Source of the DNA: RYN-230 sp963760405
GTDB taxonomy: Bacteria > Actinomycetota > Actinomycetes > Streptosporangiales > Streptosporangiaceae
Length of the DNA stretch: 64,000 bases
Reading direction: 5' to 3'
NCBI GenBank assembly: GCA_963760405.1
Contig: CAVXCV010000001.1
Span: 124,001-188,000 of the forward strand
Part shown: positions 50,412 to 59,452 of the stretch, piece after piece
Numbering within the stretch: the stretch's first letter is position 1
Layout: each line of letters opens with the position of its first letter
Notes under the pieces: generated by a model
What the model was told of the DNA's origin: nothing
Database searches by the model: none
Seen by the model: only the letters and a program-made list of their open reading frames with translations
Made by a program: the position numbers and the translations under genes

Positions 50412-52934
50412 CCAGCGGTCTGACAGGCGCTGCTGTTTTGCCTCAGCCACGGTGTCCCGGTTGACGGTGACGGACTGACTTCTGCCGGTGCCGTGGTCTC
50501 TAGCACTGACATTTAGCACCCCATTCGCGTCAATGTCGAATGTGACCTCGATTCTGGGTGCTTCTTTCGGCTCCAGCGCTAGGCCGGTCAGTTCGAAGAC
50601 CGCCAGGATTGAGTTGTAGTCGGCGATCTCCCGTTCGCCTTCTACGACACGGATGGTGACACTTTGCTGATCGTCCTTGGCGGTGGTGAATATTTCCGCG
50701 CGTTTGGTCGGTATGCTCGTGTTGCGCTCGATTAGCTTCGTGCAAAGCCCGCGCTGGATCTCGATGCCAAGCGACAGGGGGATCACATCTAGAAGCAGGA
50801 TGTCCTTGACCGCTCCAGATAGGACACCTGCCTGCAAGGTGGCTCCGGTTACGATGCCCTCCGGTATCAGGCCGCGATATGGTTTCCTGCTTGTTAGATC
50901 CTCGACTAGGTTTGCCACTGCTGGCATCCGCGTGGCCCCGCCGACCAGTATTACGTGGTCGATGTCGGCGGGTTTGGAGGGCTTCTGCGTGCGTGGATTG
51001 AACGCGCTGTCCCCGAGGACCTGCTTGATTGGTTCTTTGCAGCGGTCAAGGGTCGTCTTGGTTACAGCCTCAAACTCGGCGCGGGTCAGCGTCACATCTA
51101 GATGGACCGGGCCAGCCTGAGTGGCTGCGAGGTAGGGCAGCGAGATATGCGTGCTTGTGGATGAGGACAGCTCGATCTTGGCGGTTTCGGCGGCCTCTAC
51201 AAGCCGCTGCTCCGCCTCAGCGTGGTGGCTGACATCGATATCGTGCCGCTGCCGCGCGAGCTGGACAAGATGCTCGGCAAGCTGCTGGTCCCAGTCGTTA
51301 CCGCCTAGGTGGTTATCACCCGCGGTCGCCCGCACGGAGCACATGCCTTCTCCTATATCAAGGAGGGAGACGTCGAAAGTTCCTCCACCCAGGTCGACTA
51401 TCAAGACAGTCTGTTCGTTGGCCCTGTTCAGCCCGTAGGTAATCGAGGCCGCCGTCGGCTCATTGACGATCCGAAGAACCTTGATCCCAGCTATCTCCGC
51501 CGCTTTTCTCAGAGCATACCGCTGCGCGTGGCCAAAGTAGGCGGGCACGGTGAGGACGGCTCCGCCAAGCGGACGACTGAGGTAGGCCTCAGCATCGGCG
51601 CGCAGCCGCGCCAGGATGAGCGCGGCGATCTCCTCGACCGTGTAGCGGGTGCCCCCGCGTTCAATGCTCCAGTCGGTGCCGAGCTTGAGCTTGACGGAAG
51701 CCACGGTGTACTCGGGGTTGCTGATGGCCTGCCGTTTTGCCGCCATGCCCACCAAAGTCTGCCCGTCCGCGGCGAGGGCGACCAGGCTCGGCGTGGTAAG
51801 CGCGCCCTCGGCGTTCGGGATTACCCGAACGTCGCCATTATCGAACACGCCGATGGCGGAGTTGGTGGTGCCGAAGTCAATCCCCGCCTGCAAGCTCGTA
51901 GCGGCTACCGGCCGTCGGTGCACGCGCCGTGCCTGGCTGATATCCGGGATGTCACCAAGGCCACGCTGGTGCCAGAGTTCCCGCGCACGCTGGGCCACTT
52001 GCGGGTCGTCATCTGCGATCAGGCCCAGCAGGGCGTTCTGCGCCGCTTCCCGGACCGGCTCGTGGACGCTGCCAAGGAGCTGCTCGATCCGGTGGAGCGC
52101 GCCGACCCGCATCCAGGCCTGCGGGTCGGTGATCGCGGTGCGCAACGCAGCGAGCACATCGGTGTCCGGGGAGCCGGGGCTGCGCGCAAGGTAGATAGCA
52201 CCCTGGGCGCTGTCCACGCTGAGCGTGGGTGTCTGCCCCGGTACTTTGCGCTGGACCTGCTCGTGGACGTACTCATACAGCTCACTGACCGAGATGAGGC
52301 CGTCGCGGTCCAGATCAGCCGAGCCATCCTTCAGACCCTGCACCACCGCCGCGGTAAACAGTGACGGCTGCGCCTGATTCTGGCTCAGCAGCACTTCTGG
52401 CTCACCCTCGTGTGCGAACTGCAGGGATGTGGATGCGGTCATCACCATCCGGCCCCGGCCGGCGAACGGCTCAGCGACATCAACCTGGGGCGCATCAGCT
52501 GACCGGCGCAGCATGCCTGCAGTGAACGCGCCGCTGTAGCAGCAGTCGAGCATCAGCACGATGCGCCGTGACCTGCTCTGGCTCATCCGCTCGCTGACAA
52601 ACGCGGCGCTGATCGCGGTCGCCTCCAGAAGATCGCGTTCTGTGTCGCGAGCGACGAAGTACAGCCGGTTCTGCAGATCCTTCCAGCCATGCAAGGACAG
52701 ATGCAGTACCAGCAGGTCATCCGCCGCGGCAGAAAAGAACAACTGGATTGCCCGGTTGGCGGCGCGCTGGCCGATGTCCACCATCTGCTCGACGGTGAAC
52801 TCCCCGATCGCCGGGTCAGAAAGCACCCCAGCAAGGGCCGCCGCATCAGCTTTCGCCGCAGGAAGCGGGGCGAAACGCTCATCGTCATACTGGCTGTTCG
52901 CGATGACCAGCGCCCGCTTGGCCACCCGGCTCAC
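50361..52934 (-). CDS. Caspase-like protease fused to Hsp70
   Basis: 857 residues in three parts. Residues 1-250 are a peptidase C14 (caspase-like) domain with His82 in LHLSLHGWKD and Cys132 in VLMLDCCYSGAF (DxCxxG), then a DLDRDGLISVSEL segment. Residues 260-325 form HEAT-like helices. Residues 348-857 are a DnaK homologue with GIDFGTTNSA, VDLGGGTFDVS, VILVGGATRMP and a substrate-binding beta domain ending DIDANGVLNVSARDHG. The long helical lid of normal DnaK is missing. The start overlaps the EACC1 gene by ATGA. Inference: a chaperone-sensing suicide protease. GC3 is lower than in core genes, suggesting transfer. Confidence 0.92.
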   Translation of the reverse strand: MSRVAKRALVIANSQYDDERFAPLPAAKADAAALAGVLSDPAIGEFTVEQMVDIGQRAANRAIQLFFSAAADDLLVLHLSLHGWKDLQNRLYFVARDTERDLLEATAISAAFVSERMSQSRSRRIVLMLDCCYSGAFTAGMLRRSADAPQVDVAEPFAGRGRMVMTASTSLQFAHEGEPEVLLSQNQAQPSLFTAAVVQGLKDGSADLDRDGLISVSELYEYVHEQVQRKVPGQTPTLSVDSAQGAIYLARSPGSPDTDVLAALRTAITDPQAWMRVGALHRIEQLLGSVHEPVREAAQNALLGLIADDDPQVAQRARELWHQRGLGDIPDISQARRVHRRPVAATSLQAGIDFGTTNSAIGVFDNGDVRVIPNAEGALTTPSLVALAADGQTLVGMAAKRQAISNPEYTVASVKLKLGTDWSIERGGTRYTVEEIAALILARLRADAEAYLSRPLGGAVLTVPAYFGHAQRYALRKAAEIAGIKVLRIVNEPTAASITYGLNRANEQTVLIVDLGGGTFDVSLLDIGEGMCSVRATAGDNHLGGNDWDQQLAEHLVQLARQRHDIDVSHHAEAEQRLVEAAETAKIELSSSTSTHISLPYLAATQAGPVHLDVTLTRAEFEAVTKTTLDRCKEPIKQVLGDSAFNPRTQKPSKPADIDHVILVGGATRMPAVANLVEDLTSRKPYRGLIPEGIVTGATLQAGVLSGAVKDILLLDVIPLSLGIEIQRGLCTKLIERNTSIPTKRAEIFTTAKDDQQSVTIRVVEGEREIADYNSILAVFELTGLALEPKEAPRIEVTFDIDANGVLNVSARDHGTGRSQSVTVNRDTVAEAKQQRLSDRWLQMLANVPDPGPAPNK

Positions 52935-53311
52935 TCCTGATGACGGCTGAGGAACTCATCCAGCACCCGCTGCTGCATCGCGCTCGACGCGTGGGTCAGT
53001 TCCACCTCATCCGAGCCGATCTTCAGCCGCACGGCACCCGAGCCACGGCGTGTGAGCCAGTCACGAATAAGCTCAACCAGGACGGGCAGTGTAGCTCCGC
53101 TGCCTCCCAGAGCGATCAGCAGCGCGCTCGCGGCGTCCACTCCGGCTCCTCTAGTGCCCGGGGGGGCCGGGCCAGCCGATTCCCGCTCGATGCTTGCGAT
53201 GTCGATCTGGGCCAGCTCATCCAGCAGGTACTGCAGATCTTCCTCGCTACGCTCTGGGTCCCCGTCTTCTGTATCGAGGACGAGCCTCACCTGAATCGCA
53301 TTGGTCGGCAT
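52931..53311 (-). CDS. EACC1-type effector-associated protein
   Basis: 126 residues. The C-terminal half shows a hydrophobic helix with GGSGATLPVLVELIRDWLTR, then VRLKIGSDEVELTHASSAMQ and a final short helix. This pattern matches the effector-associated constant component EACC1, described by the Aravind group as a constant partner of caspase-like or trypsin-like effectors in NTP-dependent conflict systems. The stop overlaps the caspase-Hsp70 start by 4 bases, so the pair forms one operon. Family assignment is by memory of the pattern, not by a search. Confidence 0.75.
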   Translation of the reverse strand: MPTNAIQVRLVLDTEDGDPERSEEDLQYLLDELAQIDIASIERESAGPAPPGTRGAGVDAASALLIALGGSGATLPVLVELIRDWLTRRGSGAVRLKIGSDEVELTHASSAMQQRVLDEFLSRHQE

Positions 53312-53726
53312 CTGCCCTCCCCCAGCTGCAGGATAACCAGAATCCTAGACGCAGGACGGACACCTGAGCCTTGCCTGAACCGCAAAATGCCACGCTCGAT
53401 GAGGCCGGTTACGGTCGGTGGCGGTGCGAGCCTCGGCTGCCCTCCCAACGTTGCAGATAAGTGAGGCTTATGTATCGCACATCAAGTGGAGCTAGGCAAT
53501 GCAGACAACCATCCGGCGCTTCACATCCGGGCGCTTCTGCTAGCCGGGAGTTCTAGCCGGGCCTCCTGCTCTTTGGGAGCTGCTACCGGTCTCAGCAAAC
53601 GACTGTGAGCCCTCGCCTGCTCGGTCAGCTGCCGCGGGATTGAAACTCACCCAGGTGATCGCTGTCTGGACCGAGGGTCGTCTCAGCGTAGCTGACTACG
53701 ATCAGCTTCCGCTGTGATTCGTACAG
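53312..53726. other. Upstream region of the EACC1 operon, no gene seen
   Basis: 415 bases with no supported frame. GAGTTTC-like and GGGAGTTCTAGCCGGG segments occur, but no clear hairpin or repeat. It should contain the promoter of the EACC1 operon. Confidence 0.5.
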
Positions 53727-54102
53727 TTAGCGGCGCCTGGACGCAACGACCAACTCCTTGGCCAGTTGGGCGAGCTGGGTGACCACCGCCCGCAGCACCT
53801 CCTCCAGGCTCAGGGTCAATCCGGCGGTGGGAGCGTCCTGGTCACGTCGCAGGTCTGCGACGAAGGACCGCGGCTGTGGCTGGCCGCTGGCACCGGTGAT
53901 CCATGTCTCGAGGTCCCGACCCGGCGATGGCCATGAGGTCGCGAACGCTGTCACGTGTGCCTGGACGACTGCGAGCTCCGGGCAGGCGGTCACCCAGTAG
54001 ACGGCCGACACTATGCGCGCCGGCGCCCACGAGCCCCGACAGACACAGGTAAATGTCATCCATGATGGTTTGCACCACAGCCCGGCCATTGCCGATGGTC
54101 AT
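53727..54102 (-). pseudogene. Small uncharacterised gene, apparently frameshifted
   Basis: Two frames complement each other. The first starts at ATG 54102 (TIGNGRAVVQTIMDDIYLCL); the second continues ARIVSAVYWVTACPELAV to TLSLEEVLRAVVTQLAQLA and the stop at 53727. The change falls near 54015-54025 in a GGCGCCGGCGCGC stretch. Neither frame alone looks complete. No family is recognised. It may belong with the EACC1 operon, which is on the same strand downstream. Confidence 0.4.
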
Positions 54103-54329
54103 GGGTGCACTACCCGTTTCTGCAGCCTGCGTCGCTAGCCAGTGAGAGGCATCTGATGCGCGTCCGATGGGGCAAAATATGACAAACCGTCATGAGCGGA
54201 TTGTCGCAGCCAGTGAAATCTGGTGTCATGGGATGAGGCTGAACGCCCTAGGAGATCGGGTAAGTGGGCTCCGTGTCCCCACTAGCGGTTTTTAATCCCA
54301 GTAGGGTGGGCCAGACAGGGGGCGGTAAC

Positions 54330-55244
54330 GTGACCTCGAAGGATCCAGGTGAGCCAGCCCAAACAAGGCGATGGCACAGGTTGGCCATTCTATGCGTGAC
54401 CGTGGCTGTACTCGTGCCTATGCTCGCTGCCTGCGGTGGCACCGGTTCCAGCAATGTTGCAGCACCTGCTACATCAATCTCTGGCAATGGTGCAGGTCCT
54501 GCTACATCAGTCCCTGGCTCTTCAGCACCTGCTACACCAATCCCTAGCCCTTCAGCATCTGCTATACCAAGCCCTAGCCCTTCAGCATCTGCTATACCAA
54601 GCCCTAGCGCTAACCCCTACCGTCAATTCGATCAAGACGTAGCTAGATTGCTGGACCGCCAAGTTGCCTGGCAGGCTCCTAAACGGATCCAAGTTGACCA
54701 GACAGCCCGGGTCGGGCTCGTCATTGGCGACCCCAGTCTTCTTAAGGCGCAGATCAGGCAATTGGTCCCTGGGTCGTATCCGAAGCCTTCCGGCAATGTC
54801 AGAGTCGGATCGACCATTGGCGTTCAACTGCTGGCGGATCCAAACGACGCCTCTGTTACGCCTAGTGACGCCATAGATGAGTCGATGGGCGAACATACAG
54901 CGCTGCTGTGGACCTGGTACGTCAATGCGAAGCATCCGAGTCAGGGTTTGCTCCTGACAGCACAGATCGTTACGAAGATGTCCGATGGTCACGTCCAGCA
55001 AAAGGAGCTGGCGCTGACTATTCCAGTAGATCGGACCCCGCAATATACCCTGTACCAAATATTCTCTAATTGGGCTACGTGGGCGGCTATTGTCGCTGCA
55101 TTGGGAACGACGGTGGGCGCGATATGGCGAGGGCGAAAGAAGCAACAGCGCAAGAAGCCGAAGAACAAGAAGGAAAAAAGCCGAGAGAACAAGAACGACC
55201 TAGCAAGCTGGCGTTCAGTCCGCCTCAGCTGGAGGTTGTGTTAA
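54330..55244 (+). CDS. Lipoprotein with Ser/Pro linker and C-terminal membrane anchor
   Basis: 304 residues from GTG 54330. A signal peptide with lipobox VPMLAAC is followed by a repetitive Ser-Pro-Ala-Thr linker, then a beta-rich external domain (about 110-255). A C-terminal helix (NWATWAAIVAALGTTVGAIW) and a Lys/Arg tail follow. The last residues (ASWRSVRLSWRLC) are translated from insertion-sequence-derived DNA duplicated at 56084, so the original C-terminus is altered. Low GC compared with flanks. Possibly a surface sensor of the neighbouring caspase unit; unproven. Confidence 0.65.
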   Translation: MTSKDPGEPAQTRRWHRLAILCVTVAVLVPMLAACGGTGSSNVAAPATSISGNGAGPATSVPGSSAPATPIPSPSASAIPSPSPSASAIPSPSANPYRQFDQDVARLLDRQVAWQAPKRIQVDQTARVGLVIGDPSLLKAQIRQLVPGSYPKPSGNVRVGSTIGVQLLADPNDASVTPSDAIDESMGEHTALLWTWYVNAKHPSQGLLLTAQIVTKMSDGHVQQKELALTIPVDRTPQYTLYQIFSNWATWAAIVAALGTTVGAIWRGRKKQQRKKPKNKKEKSRENKNDLASWRSVRLSWRLC

Positions 55245-55285
55245 GGTCGTGCGACATGCCGTGAATACTGGCAGGACTATGGAGG
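55195..55285. repeat. Imperfect direct repeat, first copy (second at 56084-56205)
   Basis: Shared segments in order are ACGACCTAGCAAG, TCCGCC, TGGAGGTT, AAGGTCGTGC, ATGCCGTGA and ATACTGGCAGGACT. The first copy lacks about 30 bases present in the second. The second copy covers the broken transposase 3' end, so these are likely tandem IS-end remnants. Confidence 0.7.
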
Positions 55286-55471
55286 GTTATGAACCCTGCC
55301 AACACTAGACGGAGTGATGAGATAGCTGGCGACACGCCGCGCGGATGGGCAACGGCTGCCGTGCGGGGATTCTTGCACGCCAAACCTTTCACGCCGGAGA
55401 AGCCGTATGCGATTCGATCGAGTAATCGGGACTTGACTCAGTGCAACTACGATGAAACTGGAATATGATCA

Positions 55472-56150
55472 GTGAGATTCCTCGAGGAACCATGGGATAA
55501 AGGGGAAGGACGCCCGCGCGAACTGACCTTGCGAGAGGCACTAGTCGTTACCTGTGGATACCTGCGGCAGAACATCATCGAGGATGTGTGGGCCGACATT
55601 TTCGACGTCGCCCAGTTGACGGTATCGCGGTACATCACGTTCCTAACGCCGCTTGTTGAGAAAGCGACAGAGGAGGACTCGCCGACGGCAGCGGAGGCAG
55701 CGGAAGCCACCAGGGGTGCGATCGCGCTGGTAGACGGCACGCTATGGCCGTGCTGGTCCTGGAAGGCGAAAGAAGCTGTGGTGCCGGAAATACAAGACCA
55801 CGGGACACGGCTCGCTGATTGTCACGAATCTTCAAGGTTGCATAACCTTCGTTTCCGAGCCCGCTACTGGTAACCAGCATGACATGGCGAAACTGAAGGG
55901 GTCAGATGCCGAGAAGATCCTGAAGCAAGCGGGCGGTGTTTGCGGCGACAAGGGATTCATCGGGCCTGACTACATCACTACCCCCGTCCGCAAACCGGAA
56001 TGCCGTGAGCTATTGCAATGGGAGCATGAGTGGAATAATCAGGTGAGCTCGTTCCGTGCGCCGGTCGAGCGGGCTATTACGACCTAGCAAGCCCATGGCG
56101 GATTCTCTTCACGGACTATCGTCCGCCACTCAAGCCTGGAGGTTAGTCTT
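55472..56150 (+). mobile_element. Decayed DDE transposase gene (IS5-like, DDE_Tnp_4 type)
   Basis: Frame 1 reads RELTLREALVVTCGYLRQNI, LTVSRYITFLTPLVEKAT and LVDGTLWPCWSW, which are the N-terminal helix-turn-helix and first Asp region. The next conserved part lies in another frame from 55884, with AKLKGSDAEKILKQAGGVCG and GDKGFIG, the second Asp block. A third frame holds WRILFTDYRPPL, the C-terminal block. At least two frameshifts, no intact ends. Low GC marks it as foreign. Confidence 0.7.
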
Positions 56151-56345
56151 CCGCTCTGTCAAGGTCGTGCTCGACACATGCCGTGACATACTGGCAGGAC
56201 TCATGGCGTACCATTCGGCAACTTCAACAATCTGCGCACAGGTGCGATGGACATGACTATGTGCTTGTGTCTTGGCGCCCACCAGGCCTGAGGCGCATCG
56301 AGGGCACATCACCCTCGCGGTCTGCTGACAACAATGAGTGGCTTC

Positions 56346-56435
56346 GTTCGTGAGTTTTGATCGCGGTAGTTCGTCAGTTTTGACCGCGGTTGACGGCTGG
56401 ACCGGTGATTTTTGTTCGTGAGTTTTGACCGCGGT
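56346..56435. repeat. Three copies of a GTTCGTGAG repeat
   Basis: GTTCGTGAGTTTTGACCGCG or a one-to-two-base variant occurs at 56346-56367, 56369-56390 and 56414-56435. Three related copies lie at 58639-58727, on the other side of the IS701 element. Origin unknown; they resemble mobile-element end sequences. Confidence 0.7.
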
Positions 56436-56453
56436 CTGGCGGGCGGGGGTTAG

Positions 56454-57880
56454 TACTCCAGCGACACTTCGTGATCATGCGGGTGTGAGGGCTCTTCGGC
56501 GGTAGTGGCTGGCTTGGGCGGTGGCCTGATGTCGTCGTCGCCATCGTGACCAGCGCAGCTGCATTGCGGGTGCAGGCTGCTGCTGGCACAGGCCGGTGAA
56601 CAGCAGGCGGATCTCGTGGCGGGTCAGCGGGATCAGCTGGTCATCGGGGGTGTGGCCGTCGCGGGAAGGGGCGATGGCCAGGACAGACAAGAACGCGCAG
56701 GCGAGCAGGGCCAAGATGGTCCAGCGGTGCCAGGAGGTCCAGCTGCGGACCTGGTGCTCGTCCAGGGCGGCCAGTTCCTTTCCGGCGGCGAACCCGTCCT
56801 CGACCTTCCACCGCGACCCGGCCACCCGCACCAGCTGGGCCAATGGCACGGGAGCCGGGGCGTGGGCGAGGTAGAAGGCGTACTCGCTGTCGGTGATCCG
56901 GCGGCGGATCAGCAGCCAGTGCGGTCCGCCGCCCTCGGTCACGGCCGGGTCGGTGACCTCGATTAAGGCCCAGTCATACCAGCGGGGGCCCTTGGCGCCG
57001 GCTCCGGCCGATAGCCGCTGCCAGGCACGGGCGGGCAACTGCCGGGCCAGCCCGGCCGCCGGGCGCGGGCCAGGCGTGGTGACCAGGTGGCTCTTGGCTA
57101 CCGCCAGGACATAACCCAGGCCACGGCGGGCCAGCCCGGCGCGCAGGCGGGGATCCTGGCCATATACCTCGTCGGCGGTCACCCACGCGGCGGGCGTCCC
57201 GGCATCCAGGGCCCGGCCGATCATCTCCCTGGCCAGCGCGGGCTTGGTAGCGAACGCCGTGTCCTCAGGTACTCCGGCGGCCCGGCACCGGGCCGGATCG
57301 GAAGTCCAGGACCGGGGCAGGTACAGGGCCCGGTCGATGAACGCGGATCCGGCCGGGGCGGCATAAGCCAGGTAGACCGCGACCTGGGCATTCTCCGTCC
57401 GCCCGGCGGTGCCGGTGTACTGCCGTTGAGTGCCTATCGTCATGGTGCCCTTCTTGACGTCTCCGGTCTCGTCCACCACCAGGACCGCGCCGGAGTCAGC
57501 GAAGTGCTCCAGCACGTAGGAGCGCAGGTCATCGCGGACCCCCGCCTCGTCCCAGACCGCCGCCGACAGCAGCCGCTGCATCCCGCGCGGACCGTCTTCT
57601 CCCGCGTGCTCGGCGATTGACCAGCAGTTCACCCGCGGCAGCCCCGCGAGCAGGCCCCGCACGAACGCCGCCATCCGCCGCCGCGGTTCGACCCGGGCGA
57701 ACCGGCCGCCCAGCCGCAGCATCAGCTCATCGAATTCCTGCCGCCAGCAAGCCAGGTCTACGCTGAGCCCAGCGGCCATCGCACGATCTTCTGTAGTCCA
57801 CACACCTTCGGATCATCGGGCGGTGGCCGCCTCGCGTCTACGGCCGTCACTCCGCATGATCACGAAGTGTCGCTGGAGTG
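56454..57880. mobile_element. Complete IS701-family insertion sequence
   Basis: Terminal inverted repeats of 28 bases (56455-56482 and 57852-57879; outer part ACTCCAGCGACACTTCGTGA) flank one transposase gene. A direct 4-bp duplication TTAG borders it at 56450-56453 and 57881-57884, the size typical for IS701. Perfect repeats and an intact frame suggest recent insertion. Confidence 0.9.
56475..57803 (-). CDS. IS701-family transposase
   Basis: 442 residues, intact. The start is GTG 57803 or ATG 57779 (MAAGLSVDLACW). DDE motif parts are visible: VLVVDETGDVKKG (first Asp), WVTADEVYGQDP (second Asp) and GSRWKVEDGFAAGKELAALD (Glu region). IS701 transposases catalyse cut-and-paste movement. GC3 is high, like the host, so it probably moves within related genomes. 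The whole gene lies between the 28-base terminal repeats. Confidence 0.93.
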   Translation of the reverse strand: MWTTEDRAMAAGLSVDLACWRQEFDELMLRLGGRFARVEPRRRMAAFVRGLLAGLPRVNCWSIAEHAGEDGPRGMQRLLSAAVWDEAGVRDDLRSYVLEHFADSGAVLVVDETGDVKKGTMTIGTQRQYTGTAGRTENAQVAVYLAYAAPAGSAFIDRALYLPRSWTSDPARCRAAGVPEDTAFATKPALAREMIGRALDAGTPAAWVTADEVYGQDPRLRAGLARRGLGYVLAVAKSHLVTTPGPRPAAGLARQLPARAWQRLSAGAGAKGPRWYDWALIEVTDPAVTEGGGPHWLLIRRRITDSEYAFYLAHAPAPVPLAQLVRVAGSRWKVEDGFAAGKELAALDEHQVRSWTSWHRWTILALLACAFLSVLAIAPSRDGHTPDDQLIPLTRHEIRLLFTGLCQQQPAPAMQLRWSRWRRRHQATAQASHYRRRALTPA

Positions 57881-57881
57881 T

Positions 57882-58010
57882 TAGGCGGGGTCTTCGCCGA
57901 GGAGGAACTCGCCGTCGTTGCCGCCGAGGAGGAAGGTGAAGCGGTCCAGGTCGGCGCGGAGTGCGTCCAGGCCGTAGGCGGGGTGGCCGATGTAACTCCG
58001 CTTCAGCAGC
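57882..58010 (-). pseudogene. C-terminal fragment of an unknown gene ending at the IS target site
   Basis: The frame reads LKRSYIGHPAYGLDALRADL, DRFTFLLGGNDGEFLLG and EDPA, then TAA formed with the TTAG target duplication. An in-frame TAG lies just upstream, so the 5' part is lost. Codon bias is host-like. The IS inserted at this gene's stop codon and would not have changed its product. Confidence 0.4.
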
Positions 58011-58047
58011 TACTGGCGAATAGGTAGAAGCCGGTCCTCAAGATCGT

Positions 58048-58503
58048 CTAGCTACTCGCGCCGAGTCCAGCCCAGTCGGCGCGGCTGGCGTGCGTGGCGG
58101 TCTTATTCATGATCTTCCAGGTCCCGTCAACACGCAGCAGCGAGTGGATATCGAGCCATGAAAGCTCTGGGTCGTTGTTGACATCGAAACCGAGGACCAC
58201 GCTGGCAACGTCTCCAGCCTGTATCACGGAGATGATCCGGGCAGATACCTGCCAGGGCTTGTTCGGCCACAGCTCCTGGTCGCCGGGATCGTACGACTCC
58301 CCAGGCGGCGGGAGGATCAGCCCCTCCCTAAACTCACCGCCGGCGTCGGTCCAGTAGATCCGCGCCGAAGGGTGGAACGCTTCCTCGAACATCTCGGGGC
58401 GGTGCGCCCCGAATCCGTCGGTATACAGGCGCACCACCCGAATGATCTCAACGCGGTCAGGCGCAGGGCCGATGCGACTCTCAGGCGCGACTTCGGCGCT
58501 CAT
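58048..58503 (-). CDS. SnoaL/NTF2-like protein
   Basis: 151 residues with the cone-shaped alpha+beta barrel profile of NTF2-like proteins: IIRVVRLYTDGFGAHRPEMF, AFHPSARIYWTDAGGEF, and the final strand LLRVDGTWKIMNKTATH. It resembles the putative lumazine-binding/DUF4440-like subgroup, mostly small-molecule-binding or isomerase-like proteins. Stand-alone gene between IS and repeat sequences. Host-like GC3. Confidence 0.8.
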   Translation of the reverse strand: MSAEVAPESRIGPAPDRVEIIRVVRLYTDGFGAHRPEMFEEAFHPSARIYWTDAGGEFREGLILPPPGESYDPGDQELWPNKPWQVSARIISVIQAGDVASVVLGFDVNNDPELSWLDIHSLLRVDGTWKIMNKTATHASRADWAGLGASS

Positions 58504-58638
58504 CGATCACTCCTCCCGTATGCGGCAGGCACAACACCCTGCCATGACAAGGCTCCCACCAGAGCAGCGTTGGTGTCAGCGCCCCAAAGCCAACCCGAAG
58601 GATTCAGTCCTTTGCGCCGACTACCTACGGATGGTTTC

Positions 58639-58727
58639 GTTCGCGAGAACTGACCGCAGATGTTCGCGAGTTCTAATCGCGCTTGCCGGTCCCGGTCATG
58701 ATCAACGTTCGTGAGAAGGGACCGCAC
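58639..58727. repeat. Three further GTTCGYGAG repeats
   Basis: GTTCGCGAGAACTGACCGC (58639), GTTCGCGAGTTCTAATCGCG (58662) and GTTCGTGAGAAGGGACCGCA (58707) are diverged copies of the 56346 repeat. The last overlaps the end of the GNAT gene. Confidence 0.6.
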
Positions 58728-59346
58728 CGGCGAGGCGGATGCTCACCTGGGAGCCGAGTTCGCGGAATCCGAGGGCGCGGGCGATGCGCCGGGATTCCTG
58801 GGGTCGTGCCCGCCATTGCGGCAGCCTTCCTTCCTCGATCGCATGGGCGACGGCCGCTGACGCGGCGGCGCGGGCCAGGCCACGGCCTCGCGCTGCGGCG
58901 GCCGTCAGCACGCTCAGGTGCGCCGTGCCGCAGGGCCAGTCCCGGTAGCCCGCGGCGGCAACGACCTGGCCGTGCTCGTGGACAGCGAAGGCCGGTGAGG
59001 TGATCTCCTGCATGCCGCTTTCCTCGACGTCCTCGGTGCCGGCTGCCATCAGGAATTGCCTGAGGCCGGGGTGATCCAGGTCCAGCGGCCCGGTGATGGC
59101 GTCACCAGGCTGGGGGCGGAAGTCCGCCGGGTCCAGGTAGGCCAGGGCCGCCGGGCCGAGGATCTCGGCGATGCGCAGCCTGCGGCTGAGTTCTTCGGCG
59201 CTGGTGAGCGAGGCGGCAGGCAGGCCGCTGAGAGCTTGCTCGACAAGGCGGGCGGTCCCGTGATCGGGCGCGGTGGCGAGGGCGGCGTCGCCGATGACCA
59301 CGATGCCGGCCCACCCGGGCGGGCAGAGATACGACCGGGACGACAC
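58702..59346 (-). CDS. GNAT-family acetyltransferase
   Basis: 214 residues from GTG 59346. The acetyl-CoA site is SVLTAAAARGRGLARAAASA, with flanking EITSPAFAVHEHGQVVAAAG and RIARALGFRELGSQVSIRL. The in-frame region upstream continues the expected sequence (YLAGTAAGFAPAISVAV) but meets a stop without a start codon, so the first dozen or so residues may be missing. Substrate unknown. Confidence 0.8.
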   Translation of the reverse strand: MSSRSYLCPPGWAGIVVIGDAALATAPDHGTARLVEQALSGLPAASLTSAEELSRRLRIAEILGPAALAYLDPADFRPQPGDAITGPLDLDHPGLRQFLMAAGTEDVEESGMQEITSPAFAVHEHGQVVAAAGYRDWPCGTAHLSVLTAAAARGRGLARAAASAAVAHAIEEGRLPQWRARPQESRRIARALGFRELGSQVSIRLAGAVPSHER

Positions 59347-59452
59347 GGCGACGCTGATGGCGGGAGCGAACCCGGCCGCGGTCCCGGCGAGGTACTCTCA
59401 CACATCGCCAAGCACGTCGGCATCAGCACAGCCCTAAAGGCTGACGGGGGCG

